From Skermanella rosea (GTDB lineage Bacteria; Pseudomonadota; Alphaproteobacteria; Azospirillales; Azospirillaceae), in assembly GCF_016806835.2 (NCBI RefSeq), contig NZ_CP086111.1, forward strand, positions 1,809,001 through 1,873,000: 64,000 nt of DNA. The letters run 5' to 3'. Under the pieces are notes generated by a model. It did not search any database and was not told where the DNA came from. It worked only from the letters and a program-made list of their open reading frames with translations. The position numbers and the translations under genes were made by a program. Shown piece after piece: positions 1 through 7,315 of the stretch; the first letter of the stretch is position 1, and each line of letters opens with the position of its first letter.

Positions 1-1275
1 GCAAGTCTGGTCAGCAACTTCGTCGGCATCCGGTCGCCCAACCCGTTCTGGCTGGCCTCCGCGCCGCCGACGGACAAGGAATACAACGTCGTCCGCGCCT
101 TCGAGGCGGGCTGGGGCGGCGTGGTGTGGAAGACGCTGGGGGAGGACCCGCCGGTCGTCAACGTGTCGTCGCGCTACGGCGCTTTCAGCTACAACGGCAC
201 CCGCGTCGCCGGGTTCAACAACATCGAGTTGATCACCGACCGGCCGCTGGAGGTCAACCTTCAGGAGATCAAGTCGGTCAAGCAGCGGTTCCCCGACCGG
301 GCCATGGTCGTGTCGCTGATGGTCCCCTGCGAGGAGGAGAGCTGGAAGCGCATCCTGCGCCGGGTCGAGGAGACCGGGGCCGATGGCATCGAGCTGAATT
401 TCGGCTGCCCGCACGGCATGTCGGAGCGGGGCATGGGCTCGGCGGTGGGGCAGGTGCCCGAATATGTCGAGATGGTCACCCGCTGGTGCAAGCAGCACAG
501 CCGGATGCCGGTGATCGTCAAGCTGACGCCCAACATCACCAACATCCTGGGCCCGGCCCGGGCGGCCAAGCGCGGCGGCGCCGACGCGGTGTCGCTGATC
601 AACACCATCCAGTCCATCATGTCGGTGGACCTGGACGCGATGGCGCCGACCCCCACGGTGGACGGCAAGGGCACCCACGGCGGCTATTGCGGCCCGGCGG
701 TCAAGCCGATCGCCATGCGCATGGTGGCCGACATCGCCCGCGACCCGGAATGCCAGGGGATGGCGATCAGCGGCATCGGCGGCGTCTCCACCTGGCGGGA
801 CGCGGCGGAGTTCATCAGCCTGGGCGCCGCCACGGTCCAGGTCTGCACCGCCGCGATGCACCACGGCTTCCGCATCGTCGAGGAGATGGCCGACGGGCTG
901 GCCAACTGGATGGACGGCCGGGGCTTCGGGGAGGTGAAGGACTTCACCGGCATGGCGATCCCCAACTATGTCCATTGGGAGGACCTGAACCTCAACTACA
1001 AGATCGTCGCCCACATCGACCAGGACAGCTGCATCAAGTGCGGCTTGTGCCACATCGCCTGCGAGGACACCGCGCACCAGGCGATTGGCGCCCTGCGGAC
1101 GGCGGGCGCCCGGCGCTACGAGGTGATCGAGGAGGAATGCGTCGGCTGTAACCTGTGCATGCATGTCTGCCCGGTCGAGAACTGCATCACCATGGAGCGG
1201 CGCGACGAGGGCAAGCCCTTCCTTACCTGGAAGGACCATCCCAACAACCCGATGCGGCGGGAGGCGGCGGAGTAG
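1..1275 (+). CDS. preA: NAD-dependent dihydropyrimidine dehydrogenase subunit PreA (5' end cut by window)
   Basis: PreA is the FMN/Fe-S subunit that reduces uracil and thymine in the reductive pyrimidine pathway, working with the NADH-binding subunit PreT. The frame is open from base 1 and reads directly into the typical N-terminal SNFVGIRSPNPFWLASAPP segment, so only a few codons are missing. A dihydroorotate-dehydrogenase-like TIM barrel is followed by two ferredoxin-type 4Fe-4S motifs, CxxCxxCxxxC at about 1030-1062 and again at 1138-1170. In the active-site loop (GCPHGMSERGMGSAVGQ), the position where I recall the mammalian enzyme's general-acid Cys holds Val. I believe bacterial PreA proteins commonly differ there. 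The partner preT is presumably upstream, outside the window. Confidence 0.93.
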   Translation, partial: ASLVSNFVGIRSPNPFWLASAPPTDKEYNVVRAFEAGWGGVVWKTLGEDPPVVNVSSRYGAFSYNGTRVAGFNNIELITDRPLEVNLQEIKSVKQRFPDRAMVVSLMVPCEEESWKRILRRVEETGADGIELNFGCPHGMSERGMGSAVGQVPEYVEMVTRWCKQHSRMPVIVKLTPNITNILGPARAAKRGGADAVSLINTIQSIMSVDLDAMAPTPTVDGKGTHGGYCGPAVKPIAMRMVADIARDPECQGMAISGIGGVSTWRDAAEFISLGAATVQVCTAAMHHGFRIVEEMADGLANWMDGRGFGEVKDFTGMAIPNYVHWEDLNLNYKIVAHIDQDSCIKCGLCHIACEDTAHQAIGALRTAGARRYEVIEEECVGCNLCMHVCPVENCITMERRDEGKPFLTWKDHPNNPMRREAAE

Positions 1276-1363
1276 GGAGCGGGGCGGGCGGCGGGGCGGA
1301 GGGTGCCGGGGCGACGGTGACCCTCCGATGAGTACGCCGCAGGGGTCAATGCAGGTCATCATC

Positions 1364-1604
1364 GGTCATGTCATGTCGGGATGACGTAGGCGCGGTAGAG
1401 CGAAGCGGCGGGATTCGCGCGTGGATGGACGGATCAAGTCCACGGCTGTCCGGCACGGTTCTTGCCGGTCAACCATTGAGAACATGTCCAGCGACTGTTT
1501 TCTCCTTCGTTTCGTCATCCGCGGGCTTGACCCGCGGATCGCAAGGCACGGAGGCATCGATGCTTCCCGCGGACGATGGCCGGATCAAGTCCGGCCATGA
1601 CGGG
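1364..1604. repeat. Cluster of degenerate palindromic intergenic repeats
   Basis: This gene-free stretch between preA and the terminase-like gene holds several short dyads of one family. At 1513-1540 the sequence CGCGGGCTTGACCCGCG is embedded in a GTCATCC...GGATC context. At 1575-1604, GCCGGATCAAGTCCGGCC is followed by ATGACGGG. A weaker copy, TGGACGGATCAAGTCCA, lies near 1425-1443. Each has arms around a central TTGAC or ATCAAG core. This is the usual look of dispersed palindromic elements found between genes in alphaproteobacteria; mobility or function cannot be judged from one locus. Confidence 0.6.
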
Positions 1605-1702
1605 AGAGGGGTGATCACCGTGCCGGAGAGGGGCCGAGGGCGCCGGGGCGACGGTGACGCCCCCCGGGGAAGGCCGCGAATGTCAGCATTCGTCATCATG
1701 GC

Positions 1703-2344
1703 TCATCCCGCCGCGGCGGGAAGTGCGGGCCATTGGCTGCGCGGGAGCAGCCGGCCTTTCCGGTCGAAGTAGCGCAGGGCCTGGCTGGTTTGGGAGAGCC
1801 GGCAGGCGATCTCGGGGAGGTGGTCCTCCAGGTAGGCCATGCAGCGCAGCATCCGGCGTGCCGTGGCGACGGCGGACTCGCTGTCCTCGTGGTTGTAGTC
1901 GATTTCCTCGGGCGGCGGGGCCGGTTCGGGTTCCGGCTCCGGTGGCGGTTCGGGCGGTGCCGCGGGAGCATCGTCGTCGGCGTCGAAAACGGCGAAGGGA
2001 TCGCGGGACGTGGGCAGGAGGTTGCGGAAGCGGGCGATCCGATCGACGGCCCGCAGCACGGCGAAGTGGTTCTGCTTTTCCAGGGCGTCAAGCATCACCC
2101 TCTTGAGCGCGCCGACCAGTTCGTCCGTCTCCTCGCGCCGGCGGGTGTCTTCGGCGTCGATCAGCTCCGCCACGCGCGCCGCGACGCGGGCATCGCGCAT
2201 CAGCCGCGACCCGGCTTGGCGGGCACTGTCCCAGGCATAGCCGGAAAGCCGGGCGGCCGCCGTCAGGCTGCGGCCGGAGGCGACATGGCGGGCGAAGGCC
2301 TCCTGCCGGTGGGGGAGGTCCTGTTCTGCGGCGGTATCGGGCAT
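1703..2344 (-). CDS. Terminase small subunit-like protein
   Basis: A 213-residue protein. The N-terminal ~70 residues (RQEAFARHVASGRSLTAAAR followed by LSGY...SARQAGSRLM) match the pattern of phage terminase small subunits: a helix-turn-helix that binds DNA, followed by 'V..RVAELIDAE'. The middle (about 120-150) is a Pro/Glu-rich linker (PPEPPPEPEPEPAPPP), and the C-terminus is a helical segment I do not recognise. A GGAG lies nine bases before the ATG. No large terminase, portal or capsid genes are nearby, so it is either a prophage remnant or a domesticated DNA-binding protein. The frame is intact and the codon use is ordinary for the window. The homology call rests on motif reading only. 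Confidence 0.6.
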   Translation of the reverse strand: MPDTAAEQDLPHRQEAFARHVASGRSLTAAARLSGYAWDSARQAGSRLMRDARVAARVAELIDAEDTRRREETDELVGALKRVMLDALEKQNHFAVLRAVDRIARFRNLLPTSRDPFAVFDADDDAPAAPPEPPPEPEPEPAPPPEEIDYNHEDSESAVATARRMLRCMAYLEDHLPEIACRLSQTSQALRYFDRKGRLLPRSQWPALPAAAG

Positions 2345-2619
2345 GCGGGCGTGCTCCGGGTGGACGGGTGGTGCTTGGGGGTAGGTATATTGTCTTAGAC
2401 TGTCGAGGATATCAATCCTTTACGGTGGGGGTGTCGCGGGGCGGAAGACGCTGCGGCGGGACGCCGGCCGCCGGACCGCGTGCGGGATGGTGGAGATTTG
2501 TTCGACCGGAGCGGGAGGATCGCTTCGACGCCTTCCGATTGCCGCCCCCGTGCGGGGTTGGCCGCGCCGCTTGCGGTTGAGGCGGAGAATACGCCTAAAC
2601 TTCTCATCAAGATTGACTT
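2345..2619. other. Gene-free region upstream of the terminase-like gene
   Basis: I see no convincing coding frame here. The stretch should hold the promoter of the minus-strand terminase-like gene. An unusually AT-rich patch near 2387-2420 (TATATTGTCTTAGACTG) is the most promoter-like part, but I could not assign -35/-10 boxes with confidence. Confidence 0.4.
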
Positions 2620-2703
2620 ATGCGGACTCCCGTCGCAGAGTCCGCATGCCCATGCACCCGCAGGGCGGTCGGACGAGGAGCCTTGGAACTCCTCAGCCCG
2701 ACC
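2620..2703 (+). ncRNA. Tandem stem-loops, candidate structured leader or small RNA
   Basis: Two hairpins lie side by side. The first pairs ATGCGGACTC (2620-2629) with GAGTCCGCAT (2638-2647) around an 8-base loop. Each arm contains a GANTC (CcrM) site. The second is a two-part stem: GGTCGG (2667-2672) pairs with CCGACC (2698-2703), and inside it GAGGAG (2675-2680) pairs with CTCCTC (2689-2694) around CCTTGGAA. A short ORF with a ribosome-binding site begins 35 bases downstream. I cannot match this to a known RNA family, so the call rests on pairing alone. Confidence 0.35.
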
Positions 2704-2738
2704 TGACCACCGATCACTCTGCTTAAGGAACGAAATCG

Positions 2739-2867
2739 ATGGCTGCGACCAGCTTTAGCACAACCGGCGCGTATCTGCGCCACTCATTGTTCTCCGCCGC
2801 CGCAGTGGTCCCGACCGCTGCGGCGGCGGGAACACCCGTTCCCGATCCGTCCCCGCGCGCCGGCTGA
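2739..2867 (+). CDS. Possible 42-residue small protein
   Basis: A short frame starts MAATSFSTTGAYLRH and runs through an Ala/Val-rich patch (LFSAAAVVPTAAAAG) to a TGA at 2865-2867. An AAGGA lies about nine bases before the ATG, and a hairpin followed by four T residues lies 30-60 bases after the stop, so the arrangement resembles a small transcription unit. There is no recognisable domain. The middle could be a weak hydrophobic segment, but it is too short and too small-residue-rich to call a membrane helix. Chance cannot be excluded for a frame of this length in GC-rich DNA. Confidence 0.3.
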   Translation: MAATSFSTTGAYLRHSLFSAAAVVPTAAAAGTPVPDPSPRAG

Positions 2868-2898
2868 ACCGCCGCGCCTGACCCTATCCGGCTGAACG

Positions 2899-2924
2899 GC
2901 GGCGGCTTCCGCCGCGACCGTTTT
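2899..2924 (+). terminator. Candidate intrinsic terminator
   Basis: GCGGCGG (2899-2905) and CCGCCGC (2909-2915) form a 7-bp GC stem with a 3-base loop. Four T residues follow at 2921-2924 after a five-base gap. It lies just after the small ORF at 2739-2867. Confidence 0.4.
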
Positions 2925-3046
2925 CCCGTATCCGGACCATGACCGGGCCGCACGGCACGGAACGCCGGCGGCCGCCCGCTCACGGCCCGAACCCGGCACG
3001 ATTCCGGCCTGTTCCGTACAGCCCGGCGGCGGAGGCACGACTCGAC

Positions 3047-3283
3047 ATGCAGCACGACGACGACCTGGACCGGGCGGCGGACGCCCCCTCACGCCTGCTC
3101 GACACCGCCCTTGGCATCGTCGAGGCCCTGAGGGACTACAGCATCACCGTGACCGAAGCGGAGCCGACCGACGCCATGGTGGCGGCCGGCATGGCGGTGT
3201 CCGGCCTCGGCGCGGAACAGGTCCGCGCGATCTTCAGGGCGATGCTCGCCGCCAACGCGCACCCGCCCGGCCGGATGCAGTAG
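3047..3283 (+). CDS. Hypothetical protein, 78 residues
   Basis: A small acidic protein beginning MQHDDDLDRAADAPSRLLDT. The C-terminal half carries a 'EPTDAMVAAGMAV...VRAIFRAMLAAN' segment. This kind of phrase (PT-x-AM-xxAG ... FRAMLAA) recurs in small phage-associated proteins, but that is an impression and not an assignment. I chose the ATG at 3047 because a GGAGG lies upstream (3031-3035); a longer in-frame reading from 2939 has no such signal and an unlikely Pro/Arg-rich extension. It lies 35 bases before the next unknown gene on the same strand. Confidence 0.5.
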   Translation: MQHDDDLDRAADAPSRLLDTALGIVEALRDYSITVTEAEPTDAMVAAGMAVSGLGAEQVRAIFRAMLAANAHPPGRMQ

Positions 3284-3318
3284 GCGCCGGCATGGCCCGG
3301 CCGTTGGAGACCTTGACC

Positions 3319-3846
3319 ATGGTTGTCCGTTTCGATCCGGTGGAATACCGGTATCCCTGTTGCGCGTGGCTGACCGGCCACCCGCCGCTCGACCATCTGC
3401 TGACCGTCTGGCGCGGCAACCAGAACCGGCGCGAGGGCCGGCCGCCGCGCTGGTCGGAGATCCGCAGGCATTTCTGGAACCCCGACGCCGGGGAGCCGGC
3501 GTGCATGGACTTCATGCTGGTGTACGATCCCGGCGGCATGCGTCCGCCGGCCTGCGACACCATGATGCCCGTGGCCTCCGCCCTGCTCGGCCTGCCCTTG
3601 TTCTTCGCCGGGACGGATTGGCGCGACGGGGCGCGGACGCGCAAGGTCGCCCCGTTCGTCCGCCGGGTGGCGCGGAGCCAACGCGCGATGAGGGGTTTCC
3701 TGACGCCGGGGGCGCGCGCAGTGCATGCGCGGGCCGGGAGGCTGCTGGCCGTGGCCGGCGTGCCGCTCGCGCCGGAGGCGGGTGGTGTGGGGGAGGGGGT
3801 ACGCGGGAGGTTGGTGCTTATGACGGTGGCGTGGGCGGAGAGGTGA
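3319..3846 (+). CDS. Hypothetical protein, 175 residues
   Basis: The frame has normal high-GC codon use and a GGAG nine bases before the chosen ATG. An upstream ATG at 3292 is possible but lacks a clear ribosome-binding site. The N-terminal part (HPPLDHLLTVWRGNQ...PPRWSEI) faintly recalls the 'HPLL..L..YW......PSRADI' opening of the PAS_5-type domains common in Azospirillum relatives, but the conserved remainder is not evident. I therefore leave the function open. The C-terminal ~50 residues are rich in Arg, Ala and Gly and may be disordered. Confidence 0.45.
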   Translation: MVVRFDPVEYRYPCCAWLTGHPPLDHLLTVWRGNQNRREGRPPRWSEIRRHFWNPDAGEPACMDFMLVYDPGGMRPPACDTMMPVASALLGLPLFFAGTDWRDGARTRKVAPFVRRVARSQRAMRGFLTPGARAVHARAGRLLAVAGVPLAPEAGGVGEGVRGRLVLMTVAWAER

Positions 3847-3963
3847 AGGGAGGGGCGGAAAAGCACGAGGGGAGGCGCGGGGCGAGGTCTATTCCTGGAG
3901 GTCCGGAAGCGGTTTGGTTGGAGCAATGAGCGATCCAATGCCGGAGCGCTTCCGGCCGAAATC

Positions 3964-4007
3964 ACTCTGACCCCATTTTTGAAAAATGACTCTGGCCCCT
4001 TTTTTGA
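3964..4007. repeat. Two tandem 19-bp repeats (ACTCTGRCCCC...)
   Basis: ACTCTGACCCCATTTTTGA at 3964-3982 is repeated as ACTCTGGCCCCTTTTTTGA at 3989-4007, with two mismatches, separated by AAAATG. The T-rich, low-GC character stands out against the surrounding DNA. Similar 'actctgacccc' words are familiar to me from REP-like elements, but no transposase of that kind is adjacent. Confidence 0.6.
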
Positions 4008-4030
4008 GTGCGTTCAGATGATCGGTTTGC

Positions 4031-4063
4031 CGTAGGTCGGCCTCGGCCGAAGGCCGACCTACG
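4031..4063. repeat. Palindromic repeat, family A copy 1
   Basis: CGTAGGTCGGCCT and AGGCCGACCTACG flank CGGCCGA, giving a 13-bp-arm hairpin in the gap before the pemK-like toxin gene. Nearly the same word occurs again in inverted orientation at 25553-25577, which marks it as a dispersed element and not a one-off terminator. It could still act as a terminator for the minus-strand toxin gene that ends at 4089. Confidence 0.65.
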
Positions 4064-4088
4064 CCGCAACCGCTCCGCTGAAGAAACA

Positions 4089-4445
4089 TCAGTCGCCGTC
4101 AAAGCCGATCGACAGGGCGATACGCCGCCTGATTTCCGCCAGTTGAGCGTCGGTTATCCTGGATGCGGTCGTTTGTATCCGCCGCTTCGACGTCGCGGTG
4201 ACATGGTGGGCGATAGCCCAGGAAACCTTGGCGCACCCATTCTCCGGCGTCGGAGCGATGGACACGGACAGGGACGGCATGGCCAGTTTCGGATCGTCGG
4301 TAAGCGGCACCAGAATGACGTTTGGATAGGCCGGGTCGAACAGGTCGCTGTCCTCCACCACGACGGCGGGCCGCTTCTTGTTCGCCTCCTTGGGAAGCGC
4401 GTCCCGCCAGTCCGCGATCACGATGGCGCCGGCCGTCACGCTCAT
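4089..4445 (-). CDS. Type II toxin, PemK/MazF family endoribonuclease
   Basis: A 118-residue protein that should cleave mRNA when released from its antitoxin. The MazF/PemK fold is visible in the opening strand (GAIVIADW), the KKRPAVVVEDSDLF segment carrying the conserved Arg-Pro, and the VILVPLTDDP strand with the conserved Thr. It ends with a helical tail (ITDAQLAEIRRRIALSIGF). The gene starts inside the last codons of the antitoxin gene with an ATGA overlap at 4442-4445, the normal coupling for such pairs. Length and motifs are intact, so the toxin looks functional. Confidence 0.85.
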   Translation of the reverse strand: MSVTAGAIVIADWRDALPKEANKKRPAVVVEDSDLFDPAYPNVILVPLTDDPKLAMPSLSVSIAPTPENGCAKVSWAIAHHVTATSKRRIQTTASRITDAQLAEIRRRIALSIGFDGD

Positions 4446-4690
4446 CGCTTGCCACCTTCGGCCGTCGGCGTGCCCCAGTCGGCATAGAAAGCCTGCGCCT
4501 CGGGCGAGGCGGCCACATACTCGGCCACGTCCCGGCTCTCCGCCCGGATCCGTTCCTTGCGGATCCTCCTGGCCTCTCTCAGGGCTATTTCGCGGAGATA
4601 TGTCGAAAGGCCGATGCCCCGCTCCCTGGCGGCGGCCTCGAGCACTTCCTGGGCGTCATCGTCCAGGCGCACTGATACGGGCGAGCCCAT
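4442..4690 (-). CDS. Ribbon-helix-helix antitoxin partner of the PemK-like toxin
   Basis: An 82-residue protein beginning MGSPVSVRLDDDAQEVLEAA. The first ~45 residues look like a ribbon-helix-helix DNA-binding domain (SVRLDDDAQ strand, then two helices ending LSTYLREIALREAR). The C-terminal 35 residues, with AQAFYADWG, are the likely toxin-binding tail. The start was set at 4690 because GGAGG lies seven bases upstream; the longer upstream frame is the shadow of the flavin reductase gene. It should repress its own promoter through the dyads just upstream. Confidence 0.8.
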   Translation of the reverse strand: MGSPVSVRLDDDAQEVLEAAARERGIGLSTYLREIALREARRIRKERIRAESRDVAEYVAASPEAQAFYADWGTPTAEGGKR

Positions 4691-4701
4691 CCACAACCTC
4701 C

Positions 4702-4751
4702 GAAGCGCTTCAATGGCGTCCTCCCGGAGTGTATGGCGCTGGTGTAATACA
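4702..4751 (-). promoter_or_regulatory. Likely toxin-antitoxin promoter/operator
   Basis: Directly upstream of the antitoxin's ribosome-binding site lies the perfect palindrome GAAGCGCTTC (4702-4711). Further out, TGTAT (4730-4734) and ATACA (4747-4751) form an inverted repeat, the latter inside the TGTAATACA dyad. Such symmetric sites are where RHH antitoxins bind. The AT-rich 4726-4755 patch would also supply the promoter. Confidence 0.4.
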
Positions 4752-4797
4752 TTCAAGTGGCGGAATGTGACCGCGCGCAACGCCGGCAGCCCTATCT

Positions 4798-5277
4798 TCA
4801 CTCCCCAACGCGGGCGTAGTCGCCCTTGTAGTAGAGCAGGGGCTTGCCGTCCGCCAGGGAGGACAGGCGCTTCACGCGGCCGACCAGGATGACGTGGTCG
4901 CCGCCGTCGTGGACGGCTTCGGTGGTGCAGTCGAGGGAGGCGAGGCAGCCTTTCAGGATGGGGGCGCCGGTCTCCCAGGCTTCCCACTCGACGCCGTCCC
5001 AGCGGTCGCCGATCGCGGTGGAGAAGCGGACGGACAGGTCGCGCTGGGTCTCGGCCAGCACGTTGACGGCGAACCGGCCGGAGGCGGTGAAGGCGTCCAG
5101 GGCGTTGGACGAACGGGCCAGGCAGAACAGGACCAGGGGCGGGTCGAGCGACACCGAGCTGAAGGAGTTGGCGGTCAGCCCGAAAGCCTCCCCGGCGTCG
5201 TTCGCCGTGGTGATCACGGTGATGCCGGTGGCGAAGCATCCAAGGGCGTTTCGGAACGCCCGCCGGTCGAAACTCAT
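4798..5277 (-). CDS. Flavin reductase family protein (FMN-dependent)
   Basis: A 159-residue member of the flavin reductase / NTAB-reductase fold that uses NAD(P)H to reduce free flavin, usually for a partner monooxygenase. Family marks are the FRNALGCFATGITVITT start, LTANSFSSVSLDPPLVLFCL, FAVNVLAETQ, and the late GDHVILVGRV with a C-terminal 'KPLLYYKGDYARV'. The ATG at 5277 gives the canonical start; the in-frame extension to 5829 is shadow sequence. No monooxygenase oxygenase component is next to it, so the partner is unknown. It could equally be a general flavin reductase. Confidence 0.85.
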   Translation of the reverse strand: MSFDRRAFRNALGCFATGITVITTANDAGEAFGLTANSFSSVSLDPPLVLFCLARSSNALDAFTASGRFAVNVLAETQRDLSVRFSTAIGDRWDGVEWEAWETGAPILKGCLASLDCTTEAVHDGGDHVILVGRVKRLSSLADGKPLLYYKGDYARVGE

Positions 5278-5466
5278 CGCGCTGGACTCTTTGCCGTGGG
5301 CTCGGGGTGCATGTCGCGTGCTTCGGTATAGCAGGCGGGGACCGCGCGCAAGCCTCATGTACCCCGGCGAACCCTGCTCCCGCACGGCCACTAAGGGCTT
5401 CTTAACGAAACTGGACGACCCTGCTGGTCGTATTCCCTGACCTTCACGCGGTGGCTGCTCCACGAC

Positions 5467-6327
5467 ATGCTGTTCATCATAGGCTCCATCACCGTCCTGG
5501 CCTGCGTGCTGGGCGGCTACGCGGCCATGGGTGGGCATCTCGCCGTGCTGTGGCAGCCGTTCGAGGTCGTCATCATCGTGGGCGCCGCGATCGGCGCCTT
5601 CATCATCTCCAACCCGAAGACGGTGCTCGGCCGCTGCGGCAAGGCGATGGTCACCCTGCTGAAGGGGTCGCGCTACAACAAGGAAAGCTACCTGGAGCTG
5701 CTCAGCCTGCAGTACCAGGTGTTCAAGATCGCCAAGACCCGCGGGCTGCTGGCGCTGGAGCAGCATATCGAGAAGCCCGAGGAGAGCTCGCTGTTCCAGC
5801 AGTTCCCCAAGTTCCACGCCGACCACCACGCCGTCGTCTTCCTGTGCGACTACCTGCGCCTGATGTCACTGGGCTCGGACAATCCGCACGAGCTGGAAAA
5901 CCTGATGGACGAGGAGCTGGAGACCCATCACCAGGAGCATGCCCAGATCTCGGGCGCGATCCAGACCATGGCCGACGGCATGCCGGCGCTGGGCATCGTC
6001 GCGGCGGTGCTGGGCGTGATCAAGACCATGGGCGCCATCACCGAGCCGCCGGAAGTGCTGGGCAAGCTGATCGGCGGCGCGCTGGTCGGGACCTTCCTGG
6101 GGGTCTGGATCTCCTACGGCTTCATCGCGCCGATCGCCAGCTCGCTGAAGGCGGTGTACGAGGCCGAGGCGAAATATTTCCAGTGCATGAAGGCGGGGCT
6201 GCTGGCCCATCTGCACGGCTACGCCCCCGCCGTCTCGGTCGAATACGCCCGCAAGGCGCTGCTGTCCGACGTCCGCCCGACCTTCTACGAGGTCGAAGAG
6301 GCGACGTCGGCGCTGCCGCCGGCCTGA
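5467..6327 (+). CDS. motA: Flagellar motor stator protein MotA
   Basis: A 286-residue inner-membrane stator subunit that with MotB forms the proton channel driving the flagellum. The opening MLFIIGSITVLACVLGGYAA is the first transmembrane helix, and a second follows at about 33-50. The large cytoplasmic loop (about 55-165) includes the GSDNPHELENLMDEELE region that corresponds to the rotor-contacting charged helix. Two helices near 170-215 include the conserved Pro in MPALGIVAAVLGVIKTMG. motB follows after a 13-base gap. No other flagellar genes are in the window, so this is a stand-alone stator operon. Confidence 0.95.
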   Translation: MLFIIGSITVLACVLGGYAAMGGHLAVLWQPFEVVIIVGAAIGAFIISNPKTVLGRCGKAMVTLLKGSRYNKESYLELLSLQYQVFKIAKTRGLLALEQHIEKPEESSLFQQFPKFHADHHAVVFLCDYLRLMSLGSDNPHELENLMDEELETHHQEHAQISGAIQTMADGMPALGIVAAVLGVIKTMGAITEPPEVLGKLIGGALVGTFLGVWISYGFIAPIASSLKAVYEAEAKYFQCMKAGLLAHLHGYAPAVSVEYARKALLSDVRPTFYEVEEATSALPPA

Positions 6328-6340
6328 GGGGGCGGTCGCC

Positions 6341-7288
6341 ATGGCGCCTCCCCCTTCCCAGTCGTCCGGTGGACAGCAGCCGGTCGTCATCATCAAGCGC
6401 AGGAAGAAGTCCCGCCACGACGCCCACCACGGCGGCGCCTGGAAAGTCGCCTATGCCGACTTCGTGACGGCGATGATGGCCTTCTTCCTGCTGCTCTGGC
6501 TGCTCAACGTCACCACGTCGGAGCAGCGCCAGGGCATCGCCGACTATTTCAGCCCGGCCAGCGTGTCGCGCTCGACCAGCGGCAGCGGCGGCGTGCTGGG
6601 CGGGCTGACCATTACGGTGCCCGGCGCCATGATCTCGCCCGGAGCCCCGCTCAACGTCGCCCAGCCGACCCCCAGCCGGGCCGGAGAGTCCGACCGGGAG
6701 CCCGACCAGACCTCCGAGGAGCTGTACGACCGCGCCGGGATCAGCGCCCGGCAGCTGGAGGAGCGGGCGCTGCGCGAGGAGATGGCGCGGCGCGAGCAGC
6801 GGCAGTTCGAGGAGGCGGAGAAGACCCTGCGCAAGGCGATCGAGGGCGTGCCGGAGCTGGCCCAGCTCGCCGAGAGCCTGATGATCGAGCAGACGCCGGA
6901 GGGGCTGCGCATCCAGATCGTCGATCAGGCGAACTATTCCATGTTCCCGCTCGGCAGCGCCCAGATGTACACGCCGACCCGCCAGCTGCTGGGGCTGGTG
7001 GCGCAGGCGGTGGGCCGCCTGCCGAACAAGCTGTCGATCAGCGGCCATACCGACGGGACCCGGTTCGCCCGGGGCGACGTGTACGGCAACTGGGAACTGT
7101 CCACCGACCGAGCCAACGCCAGCCGGCGCGCCCTGATCGCCGGCGGCATCGACGAGAGCCGGATCGAGACCGTCGTCGGCCGCGCCGACCGCGAGCACCT
7201 GTTCCAGGACGATCCCCAGTCGCCGCGCAACCGCCGCATCAGCATCGTCCTGCTGCGCGACGCCAAGCCGCCGCCGCCCCGGCGCTAG
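6341..7288 (+). CDS. motB: Flagellar motor stator protein MotB
   Basis: A 315-residue stator subunit anchoring MotA to peptidoglycan. After a basic cytoplasmic start (KRRKKSRHDAHHGG) comes WKVAYADFVTAMMAFFLLLW, the single membrane helix with the proton-carrying Asp. A Ser/Gly/Pro-rich periplasmic linker and a charged helical stretch (about 130-175) precede the OmpA-like peptidoglycan-binding domain, recognised by ISGHTDGT and DRANASRRALIAGG near the C-terminus. It is surely co-transcribed with motA. Nothing looks damaged. Confidence 0.95.
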   Translation: MAPPPSQSSGGQQPVVIIKRRKKSRHDAHHGGAWKVAYADFVTAMMAFFLLLWLLNVTTSEQRQGIADYFSPASVSRSTSGSGGVLGGLTITVPGAMISPGAPLNVAQPTPSRAGESDREPDQTSEELYDRAGISARQLEERALREEMARREQRQFEEAEKTLRKAIEGVPELAQLAESLMIEQTPEGLRIQIVDQANYSMFPLGSAQMYTPTRQLLGLVAQAVGRLPNKLSISGHTDGTRFARGDVYGNWELSTDRANASRRALIAGGIDESRIETVVGRADREHLFQDDPQSPRNRRISIVLLRDAKPPPPRR

Positions 7289-7315
7289 GGCGGGGCGGGC
7301 GGGGAGGGAGGGGCT

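Noticed and set aside
1450-1466. CCGGCACGGTTCTTGCC resembles a sigma-54 -24/-12 promoter on the plus strand.
   Set aside because: No plus-strand gene follows for over a kilobase, and the word is part of an inverted repeat (CCGGCA...TGCCGG) inside the repeat cluster, so the match is probably incidental.
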